Shown here piece after piece: positions 21,293-30,691 of a DNA stretch of 64,000 nucleotides (the stretch's first letter is position 1; the number at the start of each line of letters is the position of its first letter). Source of the stretch: Fuerstiella marisgermanici (GTDB lineage Bacteria; Planctomycetota; Planctomycetia; Planctomycetales; Planctomycetaceae); NCBI RefSeq assembly GCF_001983935.1, contig NZ_CP017641.1, positions 1,798,001-1,862,000 on the forward strand. The letters are read 5' to 3'. The notes beneath the pieces were generated by a model. That model was not told the DNA's origin. It did not search any database and was given only the letters and a program-made list of their open reading frames with translations. Made by a program: the position numbers and the translations under genes.

Positions 21293-21623
21293 GTCCGTGT
21301 TGGCTGGCGTCACCCGAGCCGCCGTGGCTGCGGCTGTTTCTCCCCCGGAAAATGTGGACGACGACAAACAGGCTGCGGAAGCTGCTCGCCGCCGTGAATT
21401 TGCACTTCGCTTGCTGCAGCAACAGCTGAGTGCAGTGTTGATTCAACATGCCGACAACCGCATCTCAGACGCAGACTTGCGCCAGATCCTGGCCGAATGG
21501 ATCCTCACACCAGACTTCGATGCCGTGCGAGCACCGGAATCTTTGGCCGACCTTCCTGAAGCCGAACGGGATCGTTGGCAGAAATTCTGGAACGGCGTTC
21601 AATCTTTGTTCGACGAGCAATAA
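21293..21623 (+). pseudogene. 3' remnant of a gene cut by the IS66 element
   Basis: The frame leaves the right end of the IS directly and reads about 110 residues: SVLAGVTRAAVAAA, AARRREFALRLLQQQL, ISDADLRQILAEW and LPEAERDRWQKFWNGVQSLF. It resembles the C-terminal tail found on planctomycete TPR/serine-threonine-kinase proteins (rows of Ala/Arg with a closing ERxxWxxxWxxVxxLL). There is no start codon context of its own and the 5' part is not found on the other side of the IS, so it is probably a truncated leftover. Confidence 0.55.
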
Positions 21624-21824
21624 TCGGCTGCCATCGAATTCACTAAAACAAACAGCGGCGACGCAAAGCGATTCGTGGCAGAATCCGATGGCGCAGCCCC
21701 ACGGCTGGAAAGCGGTTTTGGCACCACACGACGGCGGGTGAAAATTCGCAGGTTGAATTATGACCTGTTGGCAGTGCACAATACAGCTCTGCCCACCCGA
21801 CTCGCTCCTCATCTGATCAACCAA

Positions 21825-24800
21825 ATGCTCGCAATTGTCTTTCGAATTCTTACCGTCATCGCCCTGGCAAATTTCTTTCGTTGCGCTTCAGCCGATGAAT
21901 TAACGGCCGCTCAACACACTTTTGTGCAGACGAAAGTGTTACCGCTGCTGGAAGCTCGCTGCTTTGAGTGCCACAAAGCGGGCAAAGAACCCAAAGGTGG
22001 GCTGGTGCTTAGCGGCCGCAAGGCGATGCTGGCAGGCGGGGAAAGCGGTCCGGCAATCGTGCCCGGAAAACCGGACGAGAGTCTGCTGATGGAAGCGATC
22101 CGCTACGAGAGCTTCGAAATGCCGCCTCGGTCACGCATGCCGAAAGAAGAAGTGGCCATCCTGGAAAAGTGGATCGCAGACGGAGCCCCCTGGCCAGCGG
22201 AGCTTGATACCGATCCGGTCGCGACAGCCAGGGAGCAGTTCCCGCTGCAGGAACGTCGTGACAGTCATTGGGCATGGCAACCGATTCGAAATCCTTCCCC
22301 GCCGCCGGTTCAAACAAGCGGCTGGACGAAGGACTCGCTGGATGCCTTTATTCTGGCAAAGCTGGAAGCAGAAGGGCTTACCCCGGCGGCCGACGCGGAT
22401 CGCTACACACTCATTCGGCGACTGTACTTTGACCTTATCGGCCTGCCGCCAACAATCGAGCAGGTACAGACCTTCGTTAACAACCCGGCGGACGACGACA
22501 CCGCTCTGGCTGCTGTTGTCGACGAGCTTCTGCAGTCCCGGCACTTCGGCGAACGTTGGGGGCGGCACTGGCTGGACCTTGTTCGTTACGCCGAAACGCT
22601 GGGCCATGAATTCGATTACCCACTACACAATGCGTGGCGATATCGCGACTATGTGATTCGAGCGTTCAATGAGGACGTGCCGTATGACCAGTTTGTCCGT
22701 GAACACATTGCCGGAGACTTGCTGCCCGAACCGCGACTTCACCAAACGGAACTCTACAACGAATCGGTCATCGCGACCGGCTTTTGGTTTCTGGGCGAAG
22801 ACAAGCATGCACCAGTCGATGTGCGAGCCGAAGAAGCGGCAAAAATTGACAATCAGATCGACGTTTTTTCAAAAACGTTTCTGGGCATGACAGTGGCGTG
22901 CGCTCGCTGCCACGATCACAAATTTGATGCAATTTCGACCGTCGACTATTACGCTCTGGCCGGGTTTCTGCAAAGTTCCCGACGTCAGACGGCATGGCTC
23001 GATCCTGGCAAAAAGATCGAAGCGGCGGTAAATGAACTTTCCAAACTCCGGCGTGATGCCATCGACATCGTTCACAACGACATTGCCGGGGCGTTGTCGA
23101 CTGACCAGTTCAGCACTCTGGCCCAAACCGCGATTCAGGTTGCTCAGTCGCCGCAGAAAGACGGCGAAGACGCGTCGCCGGCTGACGCTCTGGCCGAAAG
23201 CAACAACTGCGATAAGCATCAGCTGAACAACTGGGTAGCTGCGCTGCAGCTCAAGTCTCAGGCAGGCATCGAGCAGCCGCTGTCACTGCCCGCGTTTCTT
23301 GCACAGGCCAAAGGTAATGCTAACGGAGCCGTGAAGGTTCGGAAGTGGTCGAAGAAAGTTCTTTCGAAGGCACCGGTTTCCGACACGACGCTGTTTCAGG
23401 ATCTGCGGGACGGCTTACCCGAGGGCTGGTTTGCACTCGGACCAGCCTTCAAAGGTGATCCGTCGCACAAGCATAGCGGACTGAGCTGGCAGAAGGACGG
23501 CGCCTACTTCCAACGCAACGGCGGGGTGAGTTCCTCGACGTTGTCCCCTGAGTTACGAGGGACGTTGGCCAGCCCCACCTTCGAATTGACTCATCCGGAA
23601 ATTCTGGTTCGTGTCGCCGGCGAAGGTACGCGACTGCGACTGGTGATTGATGGTTACGTCATGAACGAATTCAGTGAGCTGCTGTTCAAAGGCGCCAAAC
23701 AGGCGATCGATACGGACGGAGAATATCGCTGGATTCGATTGGCCGGGGACGTCCATCGGCATCAGGGGCATCGAGCTCATTTGGAGTTTCTGGACGAGGG
23801 CGACGGATGGTTTGCTGTACAGGAAATCCGGTTCGTCAATACGCCGGGTGCTGCACCGCCACGTGAGACCCCACTGCCGATGAATCAGATGCTGGCGAAA
23901 CATTTGGCATCGCTTGAGAAAGTCGATGTGAAGACGGCCATCAATGAATGGACCAAGCTGCTTAATGACGACCGAATGCTGCTGGCGGAAACAGCCGTCA
24001 ATCACAGGCTGTTGCCAAAAGAACAATATGCGGCATTGAACGAATCTCTTGCGGCGTGGTCAAAGCTCGCTTCGGGCCTGCCGAAGCCGATCCCCGCATT
24101 AGCAATGACCGATGGCACGGGCGAAGACGAACAAGTGTTCATTCGTGGCAACCCCCGCAACCTCGGTGAAGTGGCGCCTCGAATGCTGCTGACGGCGCTG
24201 CGTGACAACGACCGATCGTTGAACGCATCTGGCAGCGGTCGACTGCAGCTGGCCGAAGATCTGCTGGCAGAAGACAATCCGCTGCCTGCGCGAGTTGCCG
24301 TCAACCGAATCTGGCATCATCTGCTTGGTCGAGGCATCGTGGAGACCACCGATAACTTTGGTGTGCTGGGAAAAACGCCGTCGCACCCGGAGTTGCTCGA
24401 TCACCTCGCGACCCGTTTTCGTAACGAAGGCTGGTCCGTGAAAAAGATGATCCGATCGATTGCGTTGTCTCGCACCTATCGCCTGTCAACCGGTGCAAGT
24501 GCTGCGGCACGAGACAAGGATCCGACGAATCAGCTTTGGCATTCGGCGGCCATCAAACGGTTACAGGGCGAAGCCGTGCGAGACGCGATTCTGGCCGTTA
24601 CCGGGGGCCTGGACGAAACGATCTACGGACCATCAGTGCCCGTGCATCTCACAAAGTTTATGCAGGGGCGAGGCCGTCCCAAGACCGATGGGCCGGTGGA
24701 CGGCAACGGTCGTCGCAGCATTTACATTTTAGTGAACCGGAACTTCCTGTCCCCGTTTATGCAGGCGTTCGATGTCCCCGCACCAGTCACCACCATCGGT

Positions 24801-25100
24801 AAACGCACGGTGTCCAACGTCCCGGCTCAGGCGCTGATTATGCTGAACAATGAATTCGTAAATCAGCAGGCTGAATTATGGGCAAAGCAGTTATTGAAGA
24901 ACGAACCATCATCAGCCGAAGCCGCCATTTCAACAGCGTGGTTTCAACTGCTGAGCCGTCCGCCGAAAGCTGACGAACTGCGGCCACTGATGGAGTATTA
25001 TCAGGCGGCTGGGACAGAAGGCGATTCAATCGCGATCGGCCCGATGACCGAAATTTGCCATGTATTATTGAATACGAAGGAATTCATGTTCCTGCGGTGA
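21825..25100 (+). CDS. PSD1-type planctomycete cytochrome C / DUF1549 / DUF1553 protein
   Basis: A 1091-residue exported protein. A signal peptide (LAIVFRILTVIALANFFRCASA) is followed by a cytochrome-c-like domain with haem motif CFECH at 46-50 and MPPRSRMP as a likely axial Met region; then DUF1549 (DSLDAFILAKLEAEGL, YFDLIGLPPT, RYAETLGHEFDYP, ACARCHDHKFD), a carbohydrate-binding-like insertion around 520-690, and DUF1553 in the C-terminal third (NRIWHHLLGRGIVETTDNFG, TYRLSTGAS). Such proteins are typical of planctomycetes, usually followed by a DUF1501 gene; here the next gene is convergent. Function is unproven; a role in polysaccharide breakdown or electron transfer has been proposed for the family. 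Confidence 0.92.
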   Translation: MLAIVFRILTVIALANFFRCASADELTAAQHTFVQTKVLPLLEARCFECHKAGKEPKGGLVLSGRKAMLAGGESGPAIVPGKPDESLLMEAIRYESFEMPPRSRMPKEEVAILEKWIADGAPWPAELDTDPVATAREQFPLQERRDSHWAWQPIRNPSPPPVQTSGWTKDSLDAFILAKLEAEGLTPAADADRYTLIRRLYFDLIGLPPTIEQVQTFVNNPADDDTALAAVVDELLQSRHFGERWGRHWLDLVRYAETLGHEFDYPLHNAWRYRDYVIRAFNEDVPYDQFVREHIAGDLLPEPRLHQTELYNESVIATGFWFLGEDKHAPVDVRAEEAAKIDNQIDVFSKTFLGMTVACARCHDHKFDAISTVDYYALAGFLQSSRRQTAWLDPGKKIEAAVNELSKLRRDAIDIVHNDIAGALSTDQFSTLAQTAIQVAQSPQKDGEDASPADALAESNNCDKHQLNNWVAALQLKSQAGIEQPLSLPAFLAQAKGNANGAVKVRKWSKKVLSKAPVSDTTLFQDLRDGLPEGWFALGPAFKGDPSHKHSGLSWQKDGAYFQRNGGVSSSTLSPELRGTLASPTFELTHPEILVRVAGEGTRLRLVIDGYVMNEFSELLFKGAKQAIDTDGEYRWIRLAGDVHRHQGHRAHLEFLDEGDGWFAVQEIRFVNTPGAAPPRETPLPMNQMLAKHLASLEKVDVKTAINEWTKLLNDDRMLLAETAVNHRLLPKEQYAALNESLAAWSKLASGLPKPIPALAMTDGTGEDEQVFIRGNPRNLGEVAPRMLLTALRDNDRSLNASGSGRLQLAEDLLAEDNPLPARVAVNRIWHHLLGRGIVETTDNFGVLGKTPSHPELLDHLATRFRNEGWSVKKMIRSIALSRTYRLSTGASAAARDKDPTNQLWHSAAIKRLQGEAVRDAILAVTGGLDETIYGPSVPVHLTKFMQGRGRPKTDGPVDGNGRRSIYILVNRNFLSPFMQAFDVPAPVTTIGKRTVSNVPAQALIMLNNEFVNQQAELWAKQLLKNEPSSAEAAISTAWFQLLSRPPKADELRPLMEYYQAAGTEGDSIAIGPMTEICHVLLNTKEFMFLR

Positions 25101-25103
25101 CAA

Positions 25104-26138
25104 TTAAAACTGATCTGCCGACAGCAAGCTTCCGTCATTGCGGCTGCCCAGTTTTTGCAGGATGTCGAATGAAATCTGGTTGCCGATCGCTTTGACCGAT
25201 CCATCCGCCAACAGGAAGTTGCAGACCTGTGGATGAAAAGAAACAAAGCCGCGAGCTGGGTTCTCGGTGTCGACGCTTCCGGGCGGAACAACCGTGCCGC
25301 CTCGTGGATTTGGGTACACGTGGCTTGTTTGTGTGCCCGTGTTTCGCAACGTGCTGTAGTCACCCGTCAGGAATCCTGTTTCGTCAGGCAGAGCCGTTTT
25401 TTCCCCAACAAGAATCGTAGTGGCCGCCCCGTCAGGAATGTCGTACAGAGATTCGCTACTGTTAAGGTACAGTAGTCCGTCGTTGTTGCTGTCGATGGGA
25501 ACCGACTGGCTGGCGTGGCATCCCGCGTAATTCGAATACCCGGAAACAGCTCCCCACCAGGATGGACACACTAAAGTGCTGACAACCGCAAAATCACGCT
25601 GAAGCGGTTCCACCTCGGCCGCGCCGCCGCCCGATTCGTAGGACTCAGTACTGCCGCCTTCGTAGCCACCGACGTCACCATCGCCGTCAGACACCACAAA
25701 GCTGAGTTCCGGTCGCTGAAAATCGATGCGGCGATACATGTTGCCATGCCCTAGTTGCGGCAGTATCTGAGCAATCCAGCTCATGCGATAGCCGTAGTCC
25801 ACCGGCGGTGGCACAATCGGGTTGCCTTCGTCATCGTATTCGACCGGAGGCTGCGGAATGTTTTCCTCACTGATGTAGCCGGTCAGTGATGGACCGCCTT
25901 CCATAACAGGACCGAACGGATTGACACAACCGGGCGGCAGTACGCTATGAGCATCGTGATAGTTGTGCAGTGCCACGCCGATCTGCAGAAGATTGTTCGT
26001 GCATTGAGTGCGCCGCGCCTGTTCGCGGGCGTTTTGAATCGCAGGCAGCAGCAGCGCAATCAGGGTCGAAATAACGGCAATAACGACCAGCATTTCCAGC
26101 AGGGTGAAGCCGCAGTGCTTTTGGGGGCTGGGCCTCAT
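25104..26138 (-). CDS. DUF1559 prepilin-like protein (H-X9-DG), copy 1
   Basis: A 344-residue prepilin-type protein. The N terminus has a short leader and type IV prepilin cleavage/methylation site ([20 protein letters not shown]: Gly before Phe, Glu at +5), then the DUF1559 body ([32 protein letters not shown]) and the C-terminal H-X9-DG motif ([12 protein letters not shown]). An internal acidic/serine-rich insert ([15 protein letters not shown]) distinguishes it from its neighbours. It is the last gene of the leftward pseudopilin operon; its ATG overlaps the stop of copy 2 (ATGA at 26138). Expected to be processed by a prepilin peptidase and assembled at the inner membrane. Confidence 0.93.
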   Translation of the reverse strand: MRPSPQKHCGFTLLEMLVVIAVISTLIALLLPAIQNAREQARRTQCTNNLLQIGVALHNYHDAHSVLPPGCVNPFGPVMEGGPSLTGYISEENIPQPPVEYDDEGNPIVPPPVDYGYRMSWIAQILPQLGHGNMYRRIDFQRPELSFVVSDGDGDVGGYEGGSTESYESGGGAAEVEPLQRDFAVVSTLVCPSWWGAVSGYSNYAGCHASQSVPIDSNNDGLLYLNSSESLYDIPDGAATTILVGEKTALPDETGFLTGDYSTLRNTGTQTSHVYPNPRGGTVVPPGSVDTENPARGFVSFHPQVCNFLLADGSVKAIGNQISFDILQKLGSRNDGSLLSADQF

Positions 26139-27031
26139 CAGAACTCTCCCATCATGTGTCCATCTTCGCGGTTGCCCAGGTTGCTAAGCGTGCCAGGATC
26201 AATATTCTCACTGATAAATCGCACAGAGCCATCCGCTAGACAAGACTGAGCTCCCCCGGTGTGAAGACTACTGAAACCGCCCGTGGCCAGCTGTGGCGGA
26301 AGTCGTACAGTTTCGTCGCCCTCGTCAATCGAAGCACTGTTCGCGAACGTTTGCCGTGTGAAAGTATTGCCTGGTGTGCCCGCATATCCATTGATGGCAT
26401 TGCCCGAGTTGCGTAACGTCGAAGACGTACCGGACATCCAGCCCAGATCGACCGACGGCACATCGATTGACGAACGTTCTCCAACCATGATCGTGTTGCT
26501 CAACCCGTCGCGGATTTGCTTGTCGCGAATGCTGCTGTTCAAAAACAGTAGACCGCCATTGTCGACATCAATTGGGACATCATCGCCTCCCGTGCAGCCC
26601 ATATAGTTGGCCACGAACGCGCTGGGCAGCACCGTCGGTGTATCACTCGGACAAATCAACGCTGAAATCCTGGTATTGCGGGCGACGGCGTTATTGGGAT
26701 GGTAAGCACCGACGGAGAAATCCATCGTTTGAAACAACGACTGCTGCTCAATCGCCCCCAGCAGCTGCACGATCCAGCTCATCTTGTAACCGATTTCATT
26801 AACACTATTGACCGGGCCTGCCACATCCACACAGCCAGGCGGCAGCATTCCGTGCGACATCTGGTAATTGTGCATCGCGATCCCGAACTGCATCAAATTG
26901 TTCTTGCACTGAGTCCGCCGAGCCGCCTCGCGCGCCTGCTGAATGGCGGGCAAGAGTAATGCGATCAGGATTGAGATGATGGTAATCACCACCAGAAGCT
27001 CAATCAGAGTGAAGCCACGTTTCATGCTCAA
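26138..27031 (-). CDS. DUF1559 prepilin-like protein (H-X9-DG), copy 2
   Basis: A 297-residue paralogue of its neighbours: leader MSMKRG, then [20 protein letters not shown] with Glu at +5, DUF1559 signature [20 protein letters not shown] and [14 protein letters not shown], and the H-X9-DG tail ([12 protein letters not shown]). It is flanked by overlapping stop/start codons on the 3' side and by a 4-bp overlap (27028-27031) on the 5' side, indicating coupled translation. Role as a filament or pseudopilus subunit is inferred from the N-terminal signal and gene context. Confidence 0.94.
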   Translation of the reverse strand: MSMKRGFTLIELLVVITIISILIALLLPAIQQAREAARRTQCKNNLMQFGIAMHNYQMSHGMLPPGCVDVAGPVNSVNEIGYKMSWIVQLLGAIEQQSLFQTMDFSVGAYHPNNAVARNTRISALICPSDTPTVLPSAFVANYMGCTGGDDVPIDVDNGGLLFLNSSIRDKQIRDGLSNTIMVGERSSIDVPSVDLGWMSGTSSTLRNSGNAINGYAGTPGNTFTRQTFANSASIDEGDETVRLPPQLATGGFSSLHTGGAQSCLADGSVRFISENIDPGTLSNLGNREDGHMMGEF

Positions 27032-28164
27032 AATTCCTTCAACAATTGCATGTCTTCACGATTTCCGAGATTGCTGAACAGCTCTGGATCGACGCTCTGA
27101 CTGATAAACCGAGTCGCGCCGTCGGCCATGATAAACTGAGCTCCGCCTGCATGTTGGCTGCTAAAACCGCCGGTGGCCGTGTCACTGGGCGGACTGGCGG
27201 GTTCCGGCTTTTCTGAACTCACGCCCGCGAAATAGTTGGCGACGTCCCAGCCCGCGTTAATGCCGACTCCCGTGTTCCGCAGCGTCGCTGATGTTCCCGA
27301 GACCCAGCCGAGATCCTTGGTTTCGCGAGGGTTCACTTTTTCGCCAATCATAATTGTGTTGCTCGCCCCGTCACGAATGGATCGAAAACTGACACTGCTG
27401 TTGCGAAACATTAAGCCGTTATTGGCATCGTCGATCGCTACGTTGTCGCCGCCGAAGCTGCCGGCATAGCTACTGGCGACGACTGCACCAACGCCGTCAA
27501 CGTTGTAGCGGAAGTCGTAGTCGGAAGGACACGCAAATGCGCCAAGGGTGAGGTCCCGAATCTGCTGGTTCACATCGCTGTAGGCCCCGCCGTCGAAGTC
27601 GACCATTCGAAACACGTTCGAGTGATCCATCATCGGCAACTGCTGCACAATCCAGCTCATGTGATAGCCCTGAGGAATGTTGCGAATCGGACCAGTTAGC
27701 TCCACCGTTCCCGGCGGCAGCATTTCGAACGACATGTCGTAGTTGTGAATTGCCAGTCCCAGTTGGCAGAGATTGTTCTTGCACTGAGTCCGCCGAGCCG
27801 CCTCGCGGGCGTTCTGCACGGCAGGCAGCATTAACGAAATCAGGATCGCGATGATGGCAATGACGACAAGAAGTTCAATCAGCGTAAAGCCGCGCGACAC
27901 TTTGTTCGGGCTGCGATTCACCACGGAGTGGCTCAAGCACTTCGCAGTTGGTGCAAACCGTCGACTGGCGCAATCACTTAGGTCAGCCTCTCCGAGACTG
28001 ACACCGCCACGAAGTCGTTGCTGTTCGACTCTCGGAGAGACTCGTCGACGTGGAAATGGCGATTCCGCCGCGTCAGCTTCTCCGGGGCCAATCGCTGTGT
28101 CACACACCGGGTTCTGTTGGTGACGGCTGTTTCTGACTTGATGGCTACGTTTCTGAACTGTCAT
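27028..28164 (-). CDS. DUF1559 prepilin-like protein (H-X9-DG), copy 3, with odd N-terminal extension
   Basis: The recognisable protein begins [19 protein letters not shown] with Glu at +5 and ends with the H-X9-DG motif ([12 protein letters not shown]); the DUF1559 core has [19 protein letters not shown]. The ATG at 28164 overlaps the upstream stop (ATGA) as elsewhere in the operon, giving 378 residues, but then about 90 residues rich in Arg, Ser and Pro precede the prepilin signal, far too long for a normal leader. Part of that stretch is a palindromic repeat (27988-28039). GTG codons at 27924, 27921 and 27900 would give a normal 290-298-residue prepilin. Either the repeat inserted in the leader or the true start is one of the GTGs. 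Confidence 0.88.
   Translation of the reverse strand: MTVQKRSHQVRNSRHQQNPVCDTAIGPGEADAAESPFPRRRVSPRVEQQRLRGGVSLGEADLSDCASRRFAPTAKCLSHSVVNRSPNKVSRGFTLIELLVVIAIIAILISLMLPAVQNAREAARRTQCKNNLCQLGLAIHNYDMSFEMLPPGTVELTGPIRNIPQGYHMSWIVQQLPMMDHSNVFRMVDFDGGAYSDVNQQIRDLTLGAFACPSDYDFRYNVDGVGAVVASSYAGSFGGDNVAIDDANNGLMFRNSSVSFRSIRDGASNTIMIGEKVNPRETKDLGWVSGTSATLRNTGVGINAGWDVANYFAGVSSEKPEPASPPSDTATGGFSSQHAGGAQFIMADGATRFISQSVDPELFSNLGNREDMQLLKEF
27988..28039. repeat. Palindromic element inside the 5' end of DUF1559 copy 3
   Basis: CTCTCCGAGA at 27988-27997 and its exact complement TCTCGGAGAG at 28030-28039 enclose a 32-bp spacer. The surrounding sequence translates into an Arg/Ser-rich stretch unlike the rest of the protein. 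It looks like a dispersed intergenic palindrome; other copies were not found in this window. Confidence 0.55.
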
Positions 28165-28559
28165 TTCACTAGCCTTGCGGTGCGAGTCACCTTGAATGGA
28201 ATTTCCTGATCAGTCGGATATTGGGCGGTGGCAGTCGTCATGCCATCACTAATTGAGATCTTCACAACGGCCGATTTTGTTTGGTTGAATACGCCGTCCG
28301 CGATCTGCCACGTTTCGCCGGTGTACTCGGTGTCGGCGGCAACCATGCGTTGAGCTCTTTCCAGCCCGGCGACGGCGAGGAGCCTGGTTTGGCGGTGTTC
28401 CAGTTCGCGCTGCATCTGCCTGCGGTCGGTAACGGCTCGGCGCACAAATTCTGCCACCAGTCCGGACATCAGTATCAGCACGACCAACACCATCACTGTC
28501 ACGATCGCGCGCCGAGGGTGTGCAGCATCGCGTGCTTGGAGGGCTCGAAGGATTTTCAT
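28161..28559 (-). CDS. Small PilX/GspK-like pseudopilin protein
   Basis: A 132-residue protein with a basic N terminus ([30 protein letters not shown]): a single hydrophobic helix after a short cytoplasmic segment, then a C-terminal domain with the stretch [21 protein letters not shown], as in PilX/GspK-like minor pseudopilins (RQQAxxxAxAGxExA pattern). The start at 28559 overlaps the upstream stop (ATGA). The frame stays open upstream for 111 codons inside the preceding gene, which is not used. Likely a minor subunit initiating pseudopilus assembly. Confidence 0.78.
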   Translation of the reverse strand: MKILRALQARDAAHPRRAIVTVMVLVVLILMSGLVAEFVRRAVTDRRQMQRELEHRQTRLLAVAGLERAQRMVAADTEYTGETWQIADGVFNQTKSAVVKISISDGMTTATAQYPTDQEIPFKVTRTARLVK

Positions 28560-29113
28560 GATGCGCCTCCTTCCGACTGGCGGCACAGCACGTGGATCTC
28601 CACGCGCCTTCGCGAAGTTTCGGTCGGCGGCGAAGTTTCGTCCGGTTTTTCGGCGTCCGACTTCCGCACGCGCGGGGCTTCCGACAATAAAAGTACAACT
28701 CGGCCGGTTGCAACATCTGGTTGAAAGTTTAACTGTGTTCCCGCGCGGAACACGAAGCGGTCGGATGCCGAACGGTCTGGCCCGTCGAAGGTTTCTCGGG
28801 TGATGATATTCCTTTCGATCACCCAGCGAATGTCCTCGCCGAATTCGCTGGCCAGCGCGAGTGAAGCTTGCTCCGTTTCGCGAATCTGACATTCATCAGC
28901 GTCTTGCCGCAACGTGGCATCCAGTCGCAGTAATGTCTTCAGATGACGCGATTCCAAAGCGTCGACGCGATCAGCCTTCAAAATTGCGTGAATGCACAGT
29001 CCGGCGGTGGTCAGCAACACGCTCGAAAGCGCGAGGTACATCATGTAGTAGTGGAACAGTGTCCCGCGTCGTCTGCTCTGCACGGACACGACAAGTAACG
29101 GTCGATGTTTCAT
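28556..29113 (-). CDS. Membrane-anchored pseudopilin-like protein
   Basis: A 185-residue protein with one N-terminal hydrophobic helix (YYMMYLALSSVLLTTAGLCIHAIL) after about 20 basic residues (KHRPLLVVSVQSRRRGTLFH) and a periplasmic domain of about 140 residues. It lacks a clear Gly-Phe-Thr-Leu-x-Glu site, but size, topology and position match GspJ/PilW-like minor pseudopilins. The C terminus is charged and proline-rich (KSDAEKPDETSPPTETSRR). The ATG at 29113 overlaps the upstream stop (ATGA). Confidence 0.72.
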   Translation of the reverse strand: MKHRPLLVVSVQSRRRGTLFHYYMMYLALSSVLLTTAGLCIHAILKADRVDALESRHLKTLLRLDATLRQDADECQIRETEQASLALASEFGEDIRWVIERNIITRETFDGPDRSASDRFVFRAGTQLNFQPDVATGRVVLLLSEAPRVRKSDAEKPDETSPPTETSRRRVEIHVLCRQSEGGAS

Positions 29114-29520
29114 TCGGCAGTCTCCTGCCGGTCGACCCACACGACGAGAGACCGAACCACGTCAGGCTTCGCTTCGGCCGAAGGTCGAGTGATCGTCAAG
29201 CGGACGGGAGTTTGTGTTGTGTCCGACGTCGCATCTGCTGCAACGTCTTCGGCTGTGAACTGCGTTTCGATGTAGCGGTCGGTGAACCACGACGAAAGCT
29301 GAAGATCGGCCGGTGTTTTTGTCTGCTTCAACATCGCCGCCTGGTTTTCCAGTTCGATCAGAGTGTACGTTTCAAATCGTGTGGCCTTGCGTTGTCCATG
29401 AACAGCATGAATTCCGGGCACCAACACGGCCGCCACAACCGACAGCAACACCGTGCAGACGACCATCTCAACCATCAACGAACCGGCACGGCGTTTAGTG
29501 ATAAGACTACGACAGATCAT
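29110..29520 (-). CDS. GspI/PilV-like minor pseudopilin
   Basis: A 136-residue protein with a prepilin-like start: basic leader RSLITKRRAG, then SLMVEMVVCTVLLSVVAAVLV with Glu at +5 of the predicted mature chain. A short globular part follows. It sits between a GspF-type gene (14-bp overlap) and another pseudopilin gene (ATGA overlap), consistent with a minor pseudopilin of the same machine. Sequence is too divergent to name the exact GspH/I/J type. Confidence 0.8.
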   Translation of the reverse strand: MICRSLITKRRAGSLMVEMVVCTVLLSVVAAVLVPGIHAVHGQRKATRFETYTLIELENQAAMLKQTKTPADLQLSSWFTDRYIETQFTAEDVAADATSDTTQTPVRLTITRPSAEAKPDVVRSLVVWVDRQETAE

Positions 29521-30580
29521 TAATCAGCTTTATCAAGGGGACAAACAAAGCGACAACGACGTAACCCACCACCAATCCGATGGCCAACACGATGCCAGGT
29601 TGAACCAGCCCAACAATGCGCTGTAGCCAGGTTCCGCGACGTCGCTCAAGACTCCGAGCCAAATGCTGCAGGCCCCATTCCAAATGCTTTGACTTAGCCG
29701 CTGAGGCAAGAAACGCGGCTTCACGCGGCTTCAGGAACCCGTTGTTCTGCATGGAATCCCAGCAATCATAACCAGCACTCATGCGTAGCCGCACGGCGCT
29801 CAGTTTTTCCGCCGCTCGGCCCGGCGTGAGTTCCTTCAGAATCGCGTGGATGCCGTCGTTCAACGTGGTCCCGGCAGTGACGGAAATGCTTAGCATCCGC
29901 AAAATCAATGGCGTCCAGTACCGGGGAAAATGTTCCGAATACAGCACACGGCCTCGCGACACCCAGGCGGTGTTGGTTTTCCACAACTGCCAGACAGGTA
30001 ATGCCAGAAACGTGACCAGCGGCAGCATCAGCAGAAACCAATACGTTTCCAGATAGTCAGACATCCCAATCAAGTTCATAGTCTCCGCGGGCAGTTCGAT
30101 GCCGAAGTCGTCAAAGATCCTTTCTAACTTCGGAACGATCTTGATCATCAGGTATGACAGAATTGCCGATGCAATTATGCAGATCCCCAAAACCCAAGCC
30201 GCCGTGGCCGACAACGAAGAATGCACCGGGCTTGTGTTGGCAGGACTGTTCATCAACCGGTGAGCTTCCTCGGCCAACACCTGTTTGAGTGTTCCGGTTT
30301 CTTCGCCCACGCGAATGGCGACAACTGTTGGATCCGGCAACAGCCCGTCCATGGTCGACAACGCTTCGGAAAGGGTCCGGCCTTGTTCCAGCAATAAACG
30401 AAGTTGCAGGATCCGGTTACTCCACGGCGCCCTGGATTCCATGGCCAGCGCCTGCAGGTTGTGGATCAACGACGTTGCATCATCCAACCCCGTCGCCAAT
30501 ACCATCAGCAGCCCCGACTGCCGGATCGGTTCCGGCCGGTTCATCAGGTACAGCACGCCTTGTAAGTATCCGCCGGTCAC
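29507..30580 (-). CDS. GspF/PilC-type inner-membrane platform protein, copy 1
   Basis: A 357-residue type II secretion F-domain protein. Helical segments ATAAWVLGICIIASAILSYLMIKIVP, YWFLLMLPLVTFLALPVW and the C-terminal VLAIGLVVGYVVVALFVPLIKLINDLS give the family topology; F-domain pieces include LEQGRTLSEALST and VAIRVGEETGTL. The last 15 residues (LFVPLIKLINDLS) are nearly identical to those of copy 2, showing paralogy. A GTG at 30580 with AAAGGA upstream is used; an internal ATG (NRPEPIRQ) is an alternative. It would anchor the ATPase and pseudopilins in the inner membrane. Confidence 0.9.
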   Translation of the reverse strand: MTGGYLQGVLYLMNRPEPIRQSGLLMVLATGLDDATSLIHNLQALAMESRAPWSNRILQLRLLLEQGRTLSEALSTMDGLLPDPTVVAIRVGEETGTLKQVLAEEAHRLMNSPANTSPVHSSLSATAAWVLGICIIASAILSYLMIKIVPKLERIFDDFGIELPAETMNLIGMSDYLETYWFLLMLPLVTFLALPVWQLWKTNTAWVSRGRVLYSEHFPRYWTPLILRMLSISVTAGTTLNDGIHAILKELTPGRAAEKLSAVRLRMSAGYDCWDSMQNNGFLKPREAAFLASAAKSKHLEWGLQHLARSLERRRGTWLQRIVGLVQPGIVLAIGLVVGYVVVALFVPLIKLINDLS

Positions 30581-30630
30581 AGTGATGGAGTTTTCCTTTG
30601 CTTAGTTATTCAATCAAGACAAGTTTTTTA

Positions 30631-30690
30631 CCTCTCCCACGCGAAGCGTAGGGGAGGTCGGACAAGCGCAGCGATGTCCGGGAGGGGTGG
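30631..30690 (+). repeat. REP-like repeat, copy a
   Basis: A 60-bp element: CCTCTCCC-loop-GGGGAGG hairpin followed by a GGAC...GTCC stem and a closing GGGAGGGG. It fills the gap between platform genes 1 and 2 and reaches the stop codon of gene 2. It matches, directly or in inverse orientation, elements at 32117, 33320, 33429, 37257 and 37355. Confidence 0.75.
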
Positions 30691-30691
30691 T

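Noticed and set aside
19712-21300. Target-site duplication of the IS66 element
   Set aside because: The 8-bp flanks CCCGCAAA and GTCCGTGT do not match under either end definition.
20266-21429. Rightward open frame of 387 codons across the IS66 transposase
   Set aside because: Antisense to an intact transposase and runs over the IS end; composition is His/Arg/Phe-rich as expected of an antisense reading.
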